DNA of 64,000 bases. Origin: Chitinophagaceae bacterium. GTDB taxonomy: Bacteria; Bacteroidota; Bacteroidia; Chitinophagales; Chitinophagaceae. Both the position numbers and the translations under genes were made by a program. Where the stretch lies: the NCBI GenBank assembly GCA_019638595.1, contig JAHBTJ010000012.1:182834-246833 (forward strand), in the 5' to 3' direction. The notes beneath the pieces are model-generated. The model was not told where the DNA came from, did not search any database, and worked only from the letters and a program-made list of their open reading frames with translations. This document shows, piece by piece, positions 1 through 9,428 of this stretch; positions within the stretch are counted from its first letter, which is position 1, and each line of letters begins with the position of its first letter.

Positions 1-2393
1 TCCGTTCTTAGCGACTTCACCGGGTTCGCCACTGCCGCTTTTATCGCCTGGAAGCTCACTGTTAATAATGTAATCATAATTGCTCCGGCTACTGCCGCCG
101 CAAATACCCACCATGATATGCCCACACGATAATCATACTGTTGCAACCAGCCATGCAAATAGTAGTATGCAACGGGAATGGCGATGATGCAGGAAATACC
201 AACCAGTATCACAAAGTCCTTTGACAACAGTGTCCATAAATTAAAAACGGATGCACCAACGATTTTTCGAATACCAATCTCTTTGGTACGCTGCTCTGCC
301 ATAAAAGAAGCCAGCCCGAATAAGCCTAAACAGCTAATAATAATAGCAAGTATGGCAAAAAGGCGGGCAGCTTCGCCCACCTTTTCTTCAATGGCAAACT
401 TTTTGGCATACTCCTGATCAGCAAACTTGTAATCAAATGGCGCTGCGGGAATTAACTGCTTAAATACCTTTTCTACTATGGCTAATGATTCAGAAGTGCT
501 TTTCTGTGGATTCAATTTTAAATTGATAACATTTACATTATCATTGGTTAAAAGATATACAGCTTGTTTTACCGGCTGATAAGGTGATGACATTACCATA
601 TCTTTTACTACACCTACTATAGTTAAAGCTGCTGCTTCCGGCCCATCGCCCCAGCGAACAATTTTGCCAACAGGATCCTGTATGTTCATGAACTTAATAG
701 CAGCCTCATTTACGATCAGCGAAGCGCTGTCACCTTTAAAATCACGTGAGAAATCACGCCCTTCCTTTATTTCAAAACCAACGGTTTTTCCATATTCCGC
801 AGTAACCCAAAACGTGGCAAAATCAGTATCCAGGTTTGGATCTTTGCCTTCCCAGTTAAAGCCCCCGCTATTGCTCCATACATTTGTAACCGGGCTGGAT
901 GATTCTGACATTTCCACAATAGCATTTTGCTTTTTCAATTCCGCACGAAGTATATCATACTTTCCATAAAAATCAGGCGTTTGCATCATGACCATTACAA
1001 GATTATTCCTGTCGTATCCTACCGGGCGATCTTTAGTATGTTGTATCTGCTGATATACGATGATCGTACAAATGATCAAAGCAACAGATACAGAGAATTG
1101 TGTTACCACTAAAACTTTTCTTGGCAGAGCCGCAAGCCTGCCGGCTTTAAAAGTTCCTTTCAATACTTTCACCGGTTGAAAAGAGGAGAGATAAAATGCA
1201 GGATAACTGCCGGCAATCAGTCCTGTAATAACGGTAAAACTTAAACCAGCCAGCCAGAACCATCCATTACCCCACAAAATGTCCATTCGTGCATCCACCA
1301 CCTGGTTAAACCATGGCAATGTTAGCTTTGCAAGTAAAATAGAGAGAACAAATGCAATAAAAGAAACGAGAACCGATTCGCAAAGAAATTGCCTGATTAA
1401 CTGTATGCGATCAGAACCGATTGTTTTGCGTATCCCTACTTCTTTTGCTCTTTTTTCCGAACGGGCTGTGCTCAGGTTCATAAAATTGATGCATGCAAGC
1501 AGCAATACAAAAACCCCAATAATGCCAAACATCCACACATATTCTATTCTCCCTCCGGCTTGTATGCCCTCTTTCCATGAAAAGCGCAGGCGCCAGTCTT
1601 TCATAGGATGCAGGAAGATGCGGGCATTGAATTTCTTTTCATCATCTGACACTTTATTCAGCTTTGCTTTTTCAATTCTCCGGTTAACAGAAGCAAAATC
1701 CGTATTATCATTTATCTGCGCAAAACACTGGAAAGAATTATTGCCCCATTGTGTCGCCGCCTGTGTAAGCCAGCCTTCGGAAGTTTTATACAAATCCCAG
1801 GGAGCAATAAACTTCAGTTCCCGGAAAGTTGTACTGTAGGGCAAGTCTTCAAATACACCTGTAACTTTTACATTCAGCTTGTTGTCAATTTTCATTGGCT
1901 GATCCATAGGATCTGCATCACCAAAGAAAGCTTTAGCCGTGCTTTCAGAGATAAGAATACTATTGGGGTTCGTCAATCCATCGGCAGAACCTTTTACTAT
2001 TTTTAAAGACAGGATATGCGGCCCGTCTTTATCAATATAAATACCGTTCTTATACAAATGCTTATTGTCCTTACTCAGCATGTGATCGCCCTGCCAGGAA
2101 GCCATAGCAAGATATTTGAAATCGCTGCCATAGCTGTTACGCAATTCTTCTCCCAACGGTAAAGGCAGGGCTTGCCCCGTATAAACATTACCATTCCATG
2201 TTTGGTGTTGTTGCACCTGGGCTACCCGGTTGTAATTAGTATGATAGGTATCAAATGTAAGTTCATCCCATATCCATAAACCGATTAATATGGCCACCGC
2301 CATACCAATAGCAAGCCCGCTGATATTGATGAAAGAGGATTTCCTGTTCTTCAATAAATTCCGCCAGGTGATCTTAAAATAGTTTTTTATCAT
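1..2393 (-). CDS. ABC transporter permease, FtsX/MacB family (3' end at window edge)
   Basis: Inner-membrane permease of the MacB/FtsX type, which in MacAB-like exporters transmits ATPase motion to a periplasmic domain rather than forming a classical channel. The reading frame is open from an ATG at 2393 to the window edge. The last visible codons read NPVKSLRT, the family's usual C-terminus, so only one or two codons and the stop are missing. About 797 residues show the duplicated Bacteroidota layout: TM1, periplasmic MacB-type domain, FtsX block with a KEVGIRKTIG-like motif, a new TM, a second periplasmic domain, then FtsX with QRTKEIGIRKIVGAS. It is the third permease in a minus-strand series after the ATPase at 8592-9269. 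It closely resembles the genes at 2643 and 5454. The substrate is unknown. Confidence 0.9.
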   Translation of the reverse strand, partial: MIKNYFKITWRNLLKNRKSSFINISGLAIGMAVAILIGLWIWDELTFDTYHTNYNRVAQVQQHQTWNGNVYTGQALPLPLGEELRNSYGSDFKYLAMASWQGDHMLSKDNKHLYKNGIYIDKDGPHILSLKIVKGSADGLTNPNSILISESTAKAFFGDADPMDQPMKIDNKLNVKVTGVFEDLPYSTTFRELKFIAPWDLYKTSEGWLTQAATQWGNNSFQCFAQINDNTDFASVNRRIEKAKLNKVSDDEKKFNARIFLHPMKDWRLRFSWKEGIQAGGRIEYVWMFGIIGVFVLLLACINFMNLSTARSEKRAKEVGIRKTIGSDRIQLIRQFLCESVLVSFIAFVLSILLAKLTLPWFNQVVDARMDILWGNGWFWLAGLSFTVITGLIAGSYPAFYLSSFQPVKVLKGTFKAGRLAALPRKVLVVTQFSVSVALIICTIIVYQQIQHTKDRPVGYDRNNLVMVMMQTPDFYGKYDILRAELKKQNAIVEMSESSSPVTNVWSNSGGFNWEGKDPNLDTDFATFWVTAEYGKTVGFEIKEGRDFSRDFKGDSASLIVNEAAIKFMNIQDPVGKIVRWGDGPEAAALTIVGVVKDMVMSSPYQPVKQAVYLLTNDNVNVINLKLNPQKSTSESLAIVEKVFKQLIPAAPFDYKFADQEYAKKFAIEEKVGEAARLFAILAIIISCLGLFGLASFMAEQRTKEIGIRKIVGASVFNLWTLLSKDFVILVGISCIIAIPVAYYYLHGWLQQYDYRVGISWWVFAAAVAGAIMITLLTVSFQAIKAAVANPVKSLRT

Positions 2394-2642
2394 AGTCTTG
2401 TAATTTCTGATATATGATTTAGTGATTAGCCTCATCCTCTTATCCTTCTCCTACAGAGAAGGACGGCACGGCAGAACAAGTCCAAACTATATATCTACCA
2501 CATCAACGATATAACATATCCAAACAATTCGTTTAATATTCGCTCACACTTTTACTTTCACAACCTCCCTCCATTACATTTCATCAACCTCTTTGAACTT
2601 AGGCACCCCTCGCCCCCTGGGGAGAGGGGCCGGGGGTGAGGG
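2394..2642. repeat. Composite intergenic repeat spacer
   Basis: This spacer between two permease genes shares blocks with the spacers at 5082-5453 and 8265-8591. One is a TCTACCACATCA core with a neighbouring ACTATATAT stretch. Another is a GAGAAGGACGGCA block. At the permease-proximal end lies a CACCCCTCGCCCCCTGGGGAGAGGGG palindrome-like G/C stretch. No gene is visible. Read on the minus strand the core lies about 100 bases upstream of the 2393 start codon, so a regulatory role is possible, but a dispersed repeat is the simplest reading. Confidence 0.6.
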
Positions 2643-5081
2643 CTACTCGCTCCGCAACGCCTTCACCGGATTTGCCATTGCCGCCTTTATTGCCCGGAAG
2701 CTTACTGCAAGCAAAGCCACTAGTATCGCTATGCTTCCGGCAAGTGCAAACATCCACCATTTCATTTCTGTACGATACGCAAAACCCTGCAGCCACTTAT
2801 TCATAAACCACCAGGCTATTGGTGAAGCGATCAGAATAGCGATGATCACCAATTGTATAAAATGTTGAGATAACAATATTGCCACCTGCCATACAGATGC
2901 ACCCATTACTTTCCGGATACCGATTTCTTTGGTTCTTTGCGCTGTACTGTGAAAAATAAGCCCCAATACGCCCAGTCCGGATAAGATCAGCATAATTGTC
3001 CCAAATACGCTGATCAAAGCCTGTTGTTTGTATTCCGAATTATATAGCTGCTTTACGGCTTCATCTACCCATATTGCTTCTAACGGTCTGCCGGGGAACA
3101 GCTTATCCCAGGCGGACTGTAACCCGGCTAATACCTGCTTTTGTTTTTGCGGATGTATCCTTATATAAATACCGCCATTGTCTAAGTTGTCGAGCAACAT
3201 AATCACTGTAGGGTCAAGCGTAAGATGAAGCGACCTGGCATAAAAATCCTCGATAATCCCTATCGGGTTCATATCAGTTCCGGGAATAGGCGTATTTATG
3301 GCAGTTACCCCCAGCAATTGTGCTGTGGATTTTGTAATTATTACATTCTCAAGATGCTTCTCTGACGTGTTGTGCAGTTGCTTATGCTCATTATTTTTTT
3401 CTTCCGGGCCGGCATTGCTACGGTCTGCCCCATATTGTTTGGAGGGATAGCGTCCATCTAAAAATTTGAGTTCCATCGTTCTTGCGAAATCCAGGTCAGA
3501 CAAACCCACACGCAATGAAATTTCCTGTGTTGGATTTTTAGGATTTTTAATTGTCGTTCCTCCAAAAAAGTCATCTATGGGATTCCATATAGAAACACCT
3601 ACTGACAATACGCCGGGTATTTTATTTAATTCATCTTTTAAAACGGGCATCGCCTTCAACCGGCCTGAAGGTTTTATATAAAGCAGGTTCTCTTTGTTAT
3701 AGCCCAGCTCTTTATTATTAATAAATTGTATTTGGCTGTTCACAACAATAAATGACACCAATACAACAATAGCAACCACAAATTGTACTACCACAAGTCC
3801 TTTCCGCAACCGGTCAGTATTAAACAATGAGCGTAGGGAAAGCCTGTTCCGCAGCGCGTCTGAAGGATTTAGCCCTGACATTACCCAGGCCGGGTATATA
3901 CCCGTAACAACACTTAATATGCAAATGCCAAGTATCGTAAATATCAGGAAGTGTAGCTTCGATTGTAAAGTATAAGTCAGCCTGTGCTCAAGGAATCTTT
4001 CAGTTGCAGGCAACATCATGAAGTAAAGTACTATGGCCGCAATGGCAGATATAGAAAAGAACAAGAAGGATTCAATAAGAAATTGCTTTACAATTTTTTT
4101 TCTACCTGCTCCCAGTATTTTTCTGATGCCCGTTTCCTTTAATCGCCTGAGCGATTGCGCTGTATTTAAATTAATGAAATTGATACATCCGATGGCCAAC
4201 AATAAAATGCCGACGGCAGAAAATACAACAAGATTGATCTTTTTGCCTTTTACTTTGAGGCTGGTATCAAAATCAGCATCCAGGTATACATCCTGTATGG
4301 GCTGAAATGAAAACGTTATCACTCCGGGTTTTTCGTCCATGTGACTGGTATACCAGTTGTTTACCTTTTCGGCGAACAAAGATGCATTCGTTCCTTCTTT
4401 TAACTGGTAATATACTGTTTGGGCTATGGAGCCTTTTCTCTTCACGAGGTATTGAGGGCTGTTTGCACTAAGTATTATTGCGTCGGCTCTTAAATGGGTA
4501 TTGGGGGGAATATCGTTAATAACTGCTGTGATAAGATATTCTGTAGTATCTCCAGACATAGAGGAGATGTCATAAATAGTTTTGCCAACGGGGTTTTCGT
4601 TCCTGAAATATTTGTCTTTCAGAGACATTGCCACTGCTATATTGCGGACACCGGGCACATAAGGAATGGACTTACCGTTAACTGAATTGATATCAAACAT
4701 GGAGATAAAGGAGGTATCAACACTCAATGCTTCTATAAAAAAGGATTGACCGGATGATATTTCCGGTTTAATGTAAAGGCTCACTTGCGAAACTGATGAA
4801 AAAGCCTGTACTTCCGGGAACCTGCTTTCTATTTCGGTACCCAATGCGACAGGCGTAAAAGGCATTTTTGTCTCTACATCATTAATAGTAATCGTCTGGT
4901 TGGCTTTATATAAACTCCTGCTGTTTTTCCAGAAAGTATCATAAGAAAGCTCATCAAAAACAACGGTAAAGATCAGCAGGAATGCACTCAATCCGAGCGT
5001 TATACCCAGCGCGCTGATAACGGAGAATGACCTGTTCCCGGTTATATTACGCCAAGCTGTTTTGAAGTAATTGTTTAGCAT
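2643..5081 (-). CDS. ABC transporter permease, FtsX/MacB family
   Basis: Full-length permease of about 812 residues with two MacB-type periplasmic domains and two FtsX blocks. The ATG at 5081 (MLNNYFKTAWRN) is preferred over an upstream TTG because all the paralogues begin with the same MxxNYxKxxxRN pattern. TM1 lies near residues 18-40. The internal motif RLKETGIRKILGAGR marks the first FtsX block, and QRTKEIGIRKVMGAS the second near the C-terminus, which ends NPVKALRSE. It is the middle member of three tandem permeases and probably pairs with the ATPase at 8592-9269 and the adaptor at 9858-11114. Compared with its neighbours it carries a longer insertion around residues 560-590, rich in charged and polar residues. 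Export of a peptide, lipid or small molecule is plausible; no substrate can be inferred. Confidence 0.92.
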   Translation of the reverse strand: MLNNYFKTAWRNITGNRSFSVISALGITLGLSAFLLIFTVVFDELSYDTFWKNSRSLYKANQTITINDVETKMPFTPVALGTEIESRFPEVQAFSSVSQVSLYIKPEISSGQSFFIEALSVDTSFISMFDINSVNGKSIPYVPGVRNIAVAMSLKDKYFRNENPVGKTIYDISSMSGDTTEYLITAVINDIPPNTHLRADAIILSANSPQYLVKRKGSIAQTVYYQLKEGTNASLFAEKVNNWYTSHMDEKPGVITFSFQPIQDVYLDADFDTSLKVKGKKINLVVFSAVGILLLAIGCINFINLNTAQSLRRLKETGIRKILGAGRKKIVKQFLIESFLFFSISAIAAIVLYFMMLPATERFLEHRLTYTLQSKLHFLIFTILGICILSVVTGIYPAWVMSGLNPSDALRNRLSLRSLFNTDRLRKGLVVVQFVVAIVVLVSFIVVNSQIQFINNKELGYNKENLLYIKPSGRLKAMPVLKDELNKIPGVLSVGVSIWNPIDDFFGGTTIKNPKNPTQEISLRVGLSDLDFARTMELKFLDGRYPSKQYGADRSNAGPEEKNNEHKQLHNTSEKHLENVIITKSTAQLLGVTAINTPIPGTDMNPIGIIEDFYARSLHLTLDPTVIMLLDNLDNGGIYIRIHPQKQKQVLAGLQSAWDKLFPGRPLEAIWVDEAVKQLYNSEYKQQALISVFGTIMLILSGLGVLGLIFHSTAQRTKEIGIRKVMGASVWQVAILLSQHFIQLVIIAILIASPIAWWFMNKWLQGFAYRTEMKWWMFALAGSIAILVALLAVSFRAIKAAMANPVKALRSE

Positions 5082-5453
5082 ACAATGCAATTGTTGATTT
5101 ACAATTTAAACCTCTCCCCCCTACAGCCGGCACGCTTTTATCGCTCTCCTCGCTACGGAGAGGGACGGCACAATAGAATATTCTCAAAATTTTAGTTCTA
5201 CCACATCAAGCCTATCTCTCCTTCTCTCTTTCCAAAGCCCGCCTGACCAGACGGGCAGGGAAAGAGAGCGGTGCTTCAGAATAATTCCAGGCTGTATCAC
5301 TACCATTTCATCTACCGAATATATCCGGGCCTGACGTTTACTATTCGCCCACACTTTCACATTCACAACCTCCCCCTCACTGTATTTCACCATCCTACTT
5401 TGAGTTTAGGCACCCCTCTTCCCTTCGGGAAGAGGGGACGGGGGAGATGGGCT
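5082..5453. repeat. Composite intergenic repeat spacer
   Basis: A 372-base gap with no gene. It contains a TCTACCACATCA core (about 5197-5208), a CTCTCC...GGAGAGGGACGGCA hairpin-forming block, and a GCCCGCCTGACCAGACGGGC inverted repeat. Its permease-proximal half (5340-5450) matches the spacer at 2540-2640: ATTCGCCCACACTTT, a CACAACCTCCC stretch, TTAGGCACCCCTC, and a palindromic CTTCCCTTCGGGAAG box. The matching spacers suggest that gene and spacer were duplicated together, or that the same repeat was inserted repeatedly. Confidence 0.6.
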
Positions 5454-7889
5454 TTACTCCGTTCTCAAACTCTTGACCGGGTTTGCCATCGCCGCTTTAA
5501 TTGCCTGGAAGCTCACCGTCATCAATGCAATTAATAGTGCTATTACTCCCGACGCTACAAATACCCACCAACTGATATCTATACGGTATGCAAAATCCTG
5601 CAGCCAGCTTCTCATACTCCACCATGCCAGCGGAAAAGCAATAATTGATGAGATCAAAACAAGCTTCAAGAAATCTTTAGATAACATAGTAACAAGACTT
5701 GTCGCGCTTGCACCCAATACTTTGCGTATACCGATCTCTTTGGTACGTTGTTCCGCCATATATGCGGCTAATCCAAATAGTCCAAGGCATGCAATTACAA
5801 TTGCCAGCACAGCAAATGACAATGCAATTTTTCCTACCCGTTGTTCCGCATCGTAAACATGATTAAACTCAGCATCTAAAAACTTATAGTTGAAAGGCAT
5901 CTGTGGAGACAACGCTTTCCATTTTCGTTCGGCAGACTTTATGATCTGCGGGGCATTGGCTGTATTTATTTTAAAAGATGCCAACCCTGTGCTTCTTCTG
6001 AGAAACAGACCAAGCTTTCCTATATCTCTTTTCAATGATTCAAAATGAAAATCTTTTACAACACCGATTATTGTATATTTCCTGGTTTCAGTCGTTGCCG
6101 GATTATAAATAGAATAAACAGGTTTGCCAAGCGGATCATCATAGCCTAAACTTTTTGCCGTAGTTTCATTCAGAATAACGGCTGATGAATCTGTACCGAA
6201 ATCTTTTGAAAAATTCCTGCCTGCCACTAACTTCATACCTAATGTACTGATGTAATCATAATCAACACTCCACTCCTGCATGCTGAAACCGTTCTTTACA
6301 TCCAGTTGGGGCAACTTTGAGAAAATATTATCACTCCTGCTGGAAGGTACAGGCAGGTAACCGCTCAGCGTTCCGTTTACAACACCAGGCTGCTGCAACA
6401 TCTCCTGCTTAAATGCTTCCGAGTTTTTGCCTAAAGTATATGCATCATTAATGATCAGTACCTGTTCTTTTGAATATCCAAGATTTTTTGATTGTATATA
6501 ATTCAATTGCCTGTAGATAATGATCGTTCCTATGATAAGCACAATAGATGTAACAAACTGGAATATTACCAGCCCACTCCGCAAACCGCTGTTTGCTCCG
6601 CCTGTTGTAAGCTTGCCTTTTAATACCTGCATAGGCTTGAAAGAAGAAAGGAAGAAGGCAGGATAGCTTCCGGAGATCAATCCCACAATAAAAGGAAGTA
6701 CTACCATGAATAAAATAAACATCGGTGTAAACAAATTACCCGGTTGCATGCTTTTACCCGCTACACTATTGAATAAAGGAAGTGCAAGAAAAACAATTCC
6801 AATACCAAGCAGGGTAGAAATGATCGCCATCATTGTGGACTCACTGAGAAACTGGGCTATAAGGTTCTTTTTATCTGTACCAAGCACTTTACGAATGCCT
6901 ACCTCTTTTGCCCTGTTGGCAGAACGCGCTGTTGTAAGATTCATGAAATTTATACAGGCGATCAATAAAATAAATACCGCAACCAAAGAAAATATATATA
7001 CATATTGAATATTGCCCCCTGCACTTAGCTCAAATGGTCTGCCTGAATAGAGATGAATATCAAGCATTGGCGTAAGGGAATATGTAAGCTTGTTGCCCGA
7101 ACGCTCAAACTCTTCCATGCTGGAAATTCCCATTACCTGGTTAGCTTCGGGTAATACATATTTATTGACATACTGATCCAGGCTTTTCTTCTCAAAAGTC
7201 TTTACATCAGTACCCGGCTTCAGCAGCAAATAGGTATAAAAATTATGGCTCATGATCTGCCCCCAGCCATAATTCACATTCTTCATAGAGAAAATAAAGT
7301 CAAAATTGAAATGTGAGCTGGAGGGAATATCTTTAATAACAGCAGTTACTTTGTATAATGTTTTATCATTATCGTTTGTCTCCACAACTTTTCCAATAGC
7401 ATTGGTAGTACCGAAATATTTTTTAGCAGTGGTTTCCGTAATTACAACCGTATTCGGTTCATTCAAGGCGGTTTTAGTATCCCCTGCTATGGCAGGTAAA
7501 GTAAAAATATTAAAGAAGGTAGAATCCGCATGCCCCACCTTTTCTTCATTAATAAACTGGTTGCCTTTTTTTATAAGCTTTGAACCATTGGAGGTATAAA
7601 TACGTGTATAATCTTCTACTTCGGGAAAATCTTTTTTAAATATTTGTCCCATCATATCCGAGGTAAACGGGTATCTCGTTTCTGCACCGCCAAATTTAAT
7701 ATCAGAGCTGATGCGGTAAATCCGTTCACCTTTTTTATTAAAGCGGTCAAAACCCAATTCATCCATTACATATAAAGCAATGAGAATAAAGCACCCAATG
7801 CCGATGGCAAGACCGGCAATATTTATAGCAGAAAAAGCCTTGCTCTTGCCAAGGTTCCGGAACGCGATTTTTATATAATTTTTAAACAT
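5454..7889 (-). CDS. ABC transporter permease, FtsX/MacB family
   Basis: A complete 811-residue permease of the duplicated MacB/FtsX type. It starts MFKNYIKIAFRN at an ATG and ends NPVKSLRTE. TM1 spans about residues 20-42 and is followed by a MacB periplasmic domain. The first FtsX block carries RAKEVGIRKVLGTDK. A mid-protein TM near residue 430 precedes the second periplasmic domain, and the final FtsX block carries QRTKEIGIRKVLGAS. It is the first full permease downstream of the ATPase and the small membrane protein, so it is the likeliest primary partner of that ATPase. No catalytic residues are expected in this family. The substrate is unknown. Confidence 0.93.
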   Translation of the reverse strand: MFKNYIKIAFRNLGKSKAFSAINIAGLAIGIGCFILIALYVMDELGFDRFNKKGERIYRISSDIKFGGAETRYPFTSDMMGQIFKKDFPEVEDYTRIYTSNGSKLIKKGNQFINEEKVGHADSTFFNIFTLPAIAGDTKTALNEPNTVVITETTAKKYFGTTNAIGKVVETNDNDKTLYKVTAVIKDIPSSSHFNFDFIFSMKNVNYGWGQIMSHNFYTYLLLKPGTDVKTFEKKSLDQYVNKYVLPEANQVMGISSMEEFERSGNKLTYSLTPMLDIHLYSGRPFELSAGGNIQYVYIFSLVAVFILLIACINFMNLTTARSANRAKEVGIRKVLGTDKKNLIAQFLSESTMMAIISTLLGIGIVFLALPLFNSVAGKSMQPGNLFTPMFILFMVVLPFIVGLISGSYPAFFLSSFKPMQVLKGKLTTGGANSGLRSGLVIFQFVTSIVLIIGTIIIYRQLNYIQSKNLGYSKEQVLIINDAYTLGKNSEAFKQEMLQQPGVVNGTLSGYLPVPSSRSDNIFSKLPQLDVKNGFSMQEWSVDYDYISTLGMKLVAGRNFSKDFGTDSSAVILNETTAKSLGYDDPLGKPVYSIYNPATTETRKYTIIGVVKDFHFESLKRDIGKLGLFLRRSTGLASFKINTANAPQIIKSAERKWKALSPQMPFNYKFLDAEFNHVYDAEQRVGKIALSFAVLAIVIACLGLFGLAAYMAEQRTKEIGIRKVLGASATSLVTMLSKDFLKLVLISSIIAFPLAWWSMRSWLQDFAYRIDISWWVFVASGVIALLIALMTVSFQAIKAAMANPVKSLRTE

Positions 7890-8036
7890 AGCTATGAGCT
7901 TTGAGCTGCGAGCTGTCAGCGATCAGCTATCAGCAATTATTTTTTTTAAAGCTTTCAGCACCTATATATTTCCGCATTCTCAAATTTCCACATTTTCAAA
8001 TTTTCAAATTTCTATATAGATAAAAGAGTGCCCCGG
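7890..8036. repeat. AGCT-type and CAAATTT-type low-complexity repeats
   Basis: Directly upstream of the 7889 start lie an AGCT-rich tract (7891-7940, with units such as GAGCTTTGAGCTGCGAGCTG) and a CAAATTT/TTCAAATTT tract (about 7976-8015). Both kinds recur at several places in the window: AGCT type at 9310, 9783, 11338 and 17055; CAAATTT type at 17093, 33833 and 63290. No gene is seen. Confidence 0.6.
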
Positions 8037-8264
8037 TCATCTAACAGTAAAAAAGGAAATAACAGGACTCCAGGGAAAATCTTTTAATTCCGAAGTCAGG
8101 CTTCTGCCTTCCAACGATATTTCTTCCTCCTGCTGTATTAATATTTCGTCCTGCCCGGCAATGTATGTGCCTGCCTTTACGTTCACAGCAATTGCAATTA
8201 CCAATGCAAGCAAAACTATGAACATGGCGACCTGTTGCTTTTTGGTTTGAAATTGCTTTGCCAT
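8037..8264 (-). CDS. Small single-pass membrane protein in the export operon
   Basis: A 75-residue protein beginning MAKQFQTKKQQ, with one clear hydrophobic helix at about residues 12-32 (MFIVLLALVIAIAVNV region) and a short acidic, polar C-terminal part. The open frame continues upstream to 8423, but that part translates the G/C-rich repeat at 8270-8420 into unlikely sequence, so the ATG at 8264 is chosen. It sits between the ATPase and the permeases on the same strand. It could be a small accessory subunit of the exporter or a translated spacer. I do not recognise a family. Confidence 0.5.
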   Translation of the reverse strand: MAKQFQTKKQQVAMFIVLLALVIAIAVNVKAGTYIAGQDEILIQQEEEISLEGRSLTSELKDFPWSPVISFFTVR

Positions 8265-8591
8265 AACAAGTTTAATTTTATTAGTAAAAAGGAAGCCTAT
8301 CCCCCGCCCGTACCGAACGGTACCTTCGCCTGCCTGAACTGCCGAACGGCAGGCAGGGGCGGGCTCCTTCTCCCTCTCCTTGTTCCGAAGGTTCGGGAGA
8401 GAGGGAGCGGTGCTGCAAAACAAAGCCAGACTATATCTCTACCACATCATCTATTAATATATTCCTAACATAGCCTCTCTGCATCTCCTGTTCTTTCCCA
8501 ACATCACTATCAACGTTTAATAATCGTTCTTAAAAAAGCGAGGGCTGAGCTTAGGTCTCCTCTCCTTTGGAGAGGCCGGGAGAGGCTGCAA
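8265..8591. repeat. Composite intergenic repeat with inverted G/C-rich arms
   Basis: A 327-base gap between the small protein and the ATPase. It contains a CCTGCCTG...CGGCAGGCAGG inverted repeat near 8330-8357 and a CCTTGTTCCGAAGGTTCGGG hairpin block. The TCTACCACATCA core lies at about 8436-8447, and there is a CTCCTCTCCTTTGGAGAGG palindrome near 8556-8575. The same building blocks occur in the spacers at 2394 and 5082. No gene is visible. Confidence 0.6.
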
Positions 8592-9269
8592 TTAAACCAA
8601 TATATTCTCCGTTACTGTTTGCCCGTCCAGCATACGTATAATGCGGTGGCTGTATCTTGAATCATGCTCCGAGTGCGTAACCATAATGATGGTCGTTCCC
8701 TGCTCGTTCAAATCGGTAAGCATCTGCATTACTTCATTACCATTGCTGCTGTCAAGGTTACCCGTGGGCTCATCCGCCAAAATTAATTTGGGATTATTTA
8801 CCACGGCACGTGCAACTGCCACGCGCTGCTGCTGACCGCCGGATAATTGTTGCGGATAGTGATTTCTCCTGTGCATGATCTGAACCTTATCCAGCACTTG
8901 TTCTACCCTCTTTTTGCGATCGGCGCTTTTTACGCCGGTGTATATTAATGGAAGCTCCACATTTTCAAACACGGTTAACTCATCAATGAGGTTAAAGCTC
9001 TGGAACACGAAGCCGATATTATGCTTGCGCAGATCGGCGCGTTTACGTTCATTAAAATGGGCTACTTCAATACCATTGAACAAAAAGCTGCCCGCATCCG
9101 GATCATCCAGCAAACCAAGTATATTAAGCAGGGTAGATTTACCGCAGCCGGAAGGCCCCATTACCGCTACAAACTCTCCCTCTTTTACCTCAAACGACAA
9201 TTTGTTAAGCGCTACCGTTTCCACTTCTTCTGTGCGGTATATCTTTTCAAGGTCTCTGATCTTTATCAT
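8592..9269 (-). CDS. ABC transporter ATP-binding protein, MacB/LolD type
   Basis: A cytoplasmic ATPase of 225 residues, the normal length for a stand-alone LolD/MacB-type nucleotide-binding subunit. Visible motifs in order: Walker A GPSGCGKS near residue 40, Q-loop in FVFQSFNLI, signature LSGGQQQRVAVARA near 142, Walker B LILADEPTGNLDS, and the switch histidine in MVTHSEHD. The family drives MacB/FtsX permeases. The location between an HlyD-like adaptor upstream and three permeases downstream supports a MacAB-like exporter. A plus-strand four-helix-bundle gene and repeats separate it from the adaptor, so the two may now be transcribed separately. Confidence 0.96.
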   Translation of the reverse strand: MIKIRDLEKIYRTEEVETVALNKLSFEVKEGEFVAVMGPSGCGKSTLLNILGLLDDPDAGSFLFNGIEVAHFNERKRADLRKHNIGFVFQSFNLIDELTVFENVELPLIYTGVKSADRKKRVEQVLDKVQIMHRRNHYPQQLSGGQQQRVAVARAVVNNPKLILADEPTGNLDSSNGNEVMQMLTDLNEQGTTIIMVTHSEHDSRYSHRIIRMLDGQTVTENILV

Positions 9270-9309
9270 TGATGATGTATTTTATTATATACGAAATGGT
9301 TTTTAAAAA

Positions 9310-9370
9310 GTTACAGGGGGCTGTGAGCTTTGAGCTATGGGCTTTGAGCAGTCAGCTATAGGTTTTGATC
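9310..9370. repeat. AGCT-type repeat, left flank of the four-helix-bundle gene
   Basis: A tract of short units such as GTGAGCTTTGAGCTATGGGC. Nearly the same sequence, in direct and inverted orientation, occurs on the other side of the four-helix-bundle gene at 9783-9857. This suggests that the gene and its flanks may have arrived together. Confidence 0.55.
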
Positions 9371-9428
9371 CGGTTGTGAATAGTTACTAAATTCTGGTAT
9401 CTTTAAATACTTAATCAAAAACACCAAC

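Noticed and set aside
8265-8423. Upstream part of the small membrane protein frame
   Set aside because: It translates the G/C-rich repeat; composition is unlike coding sequence.
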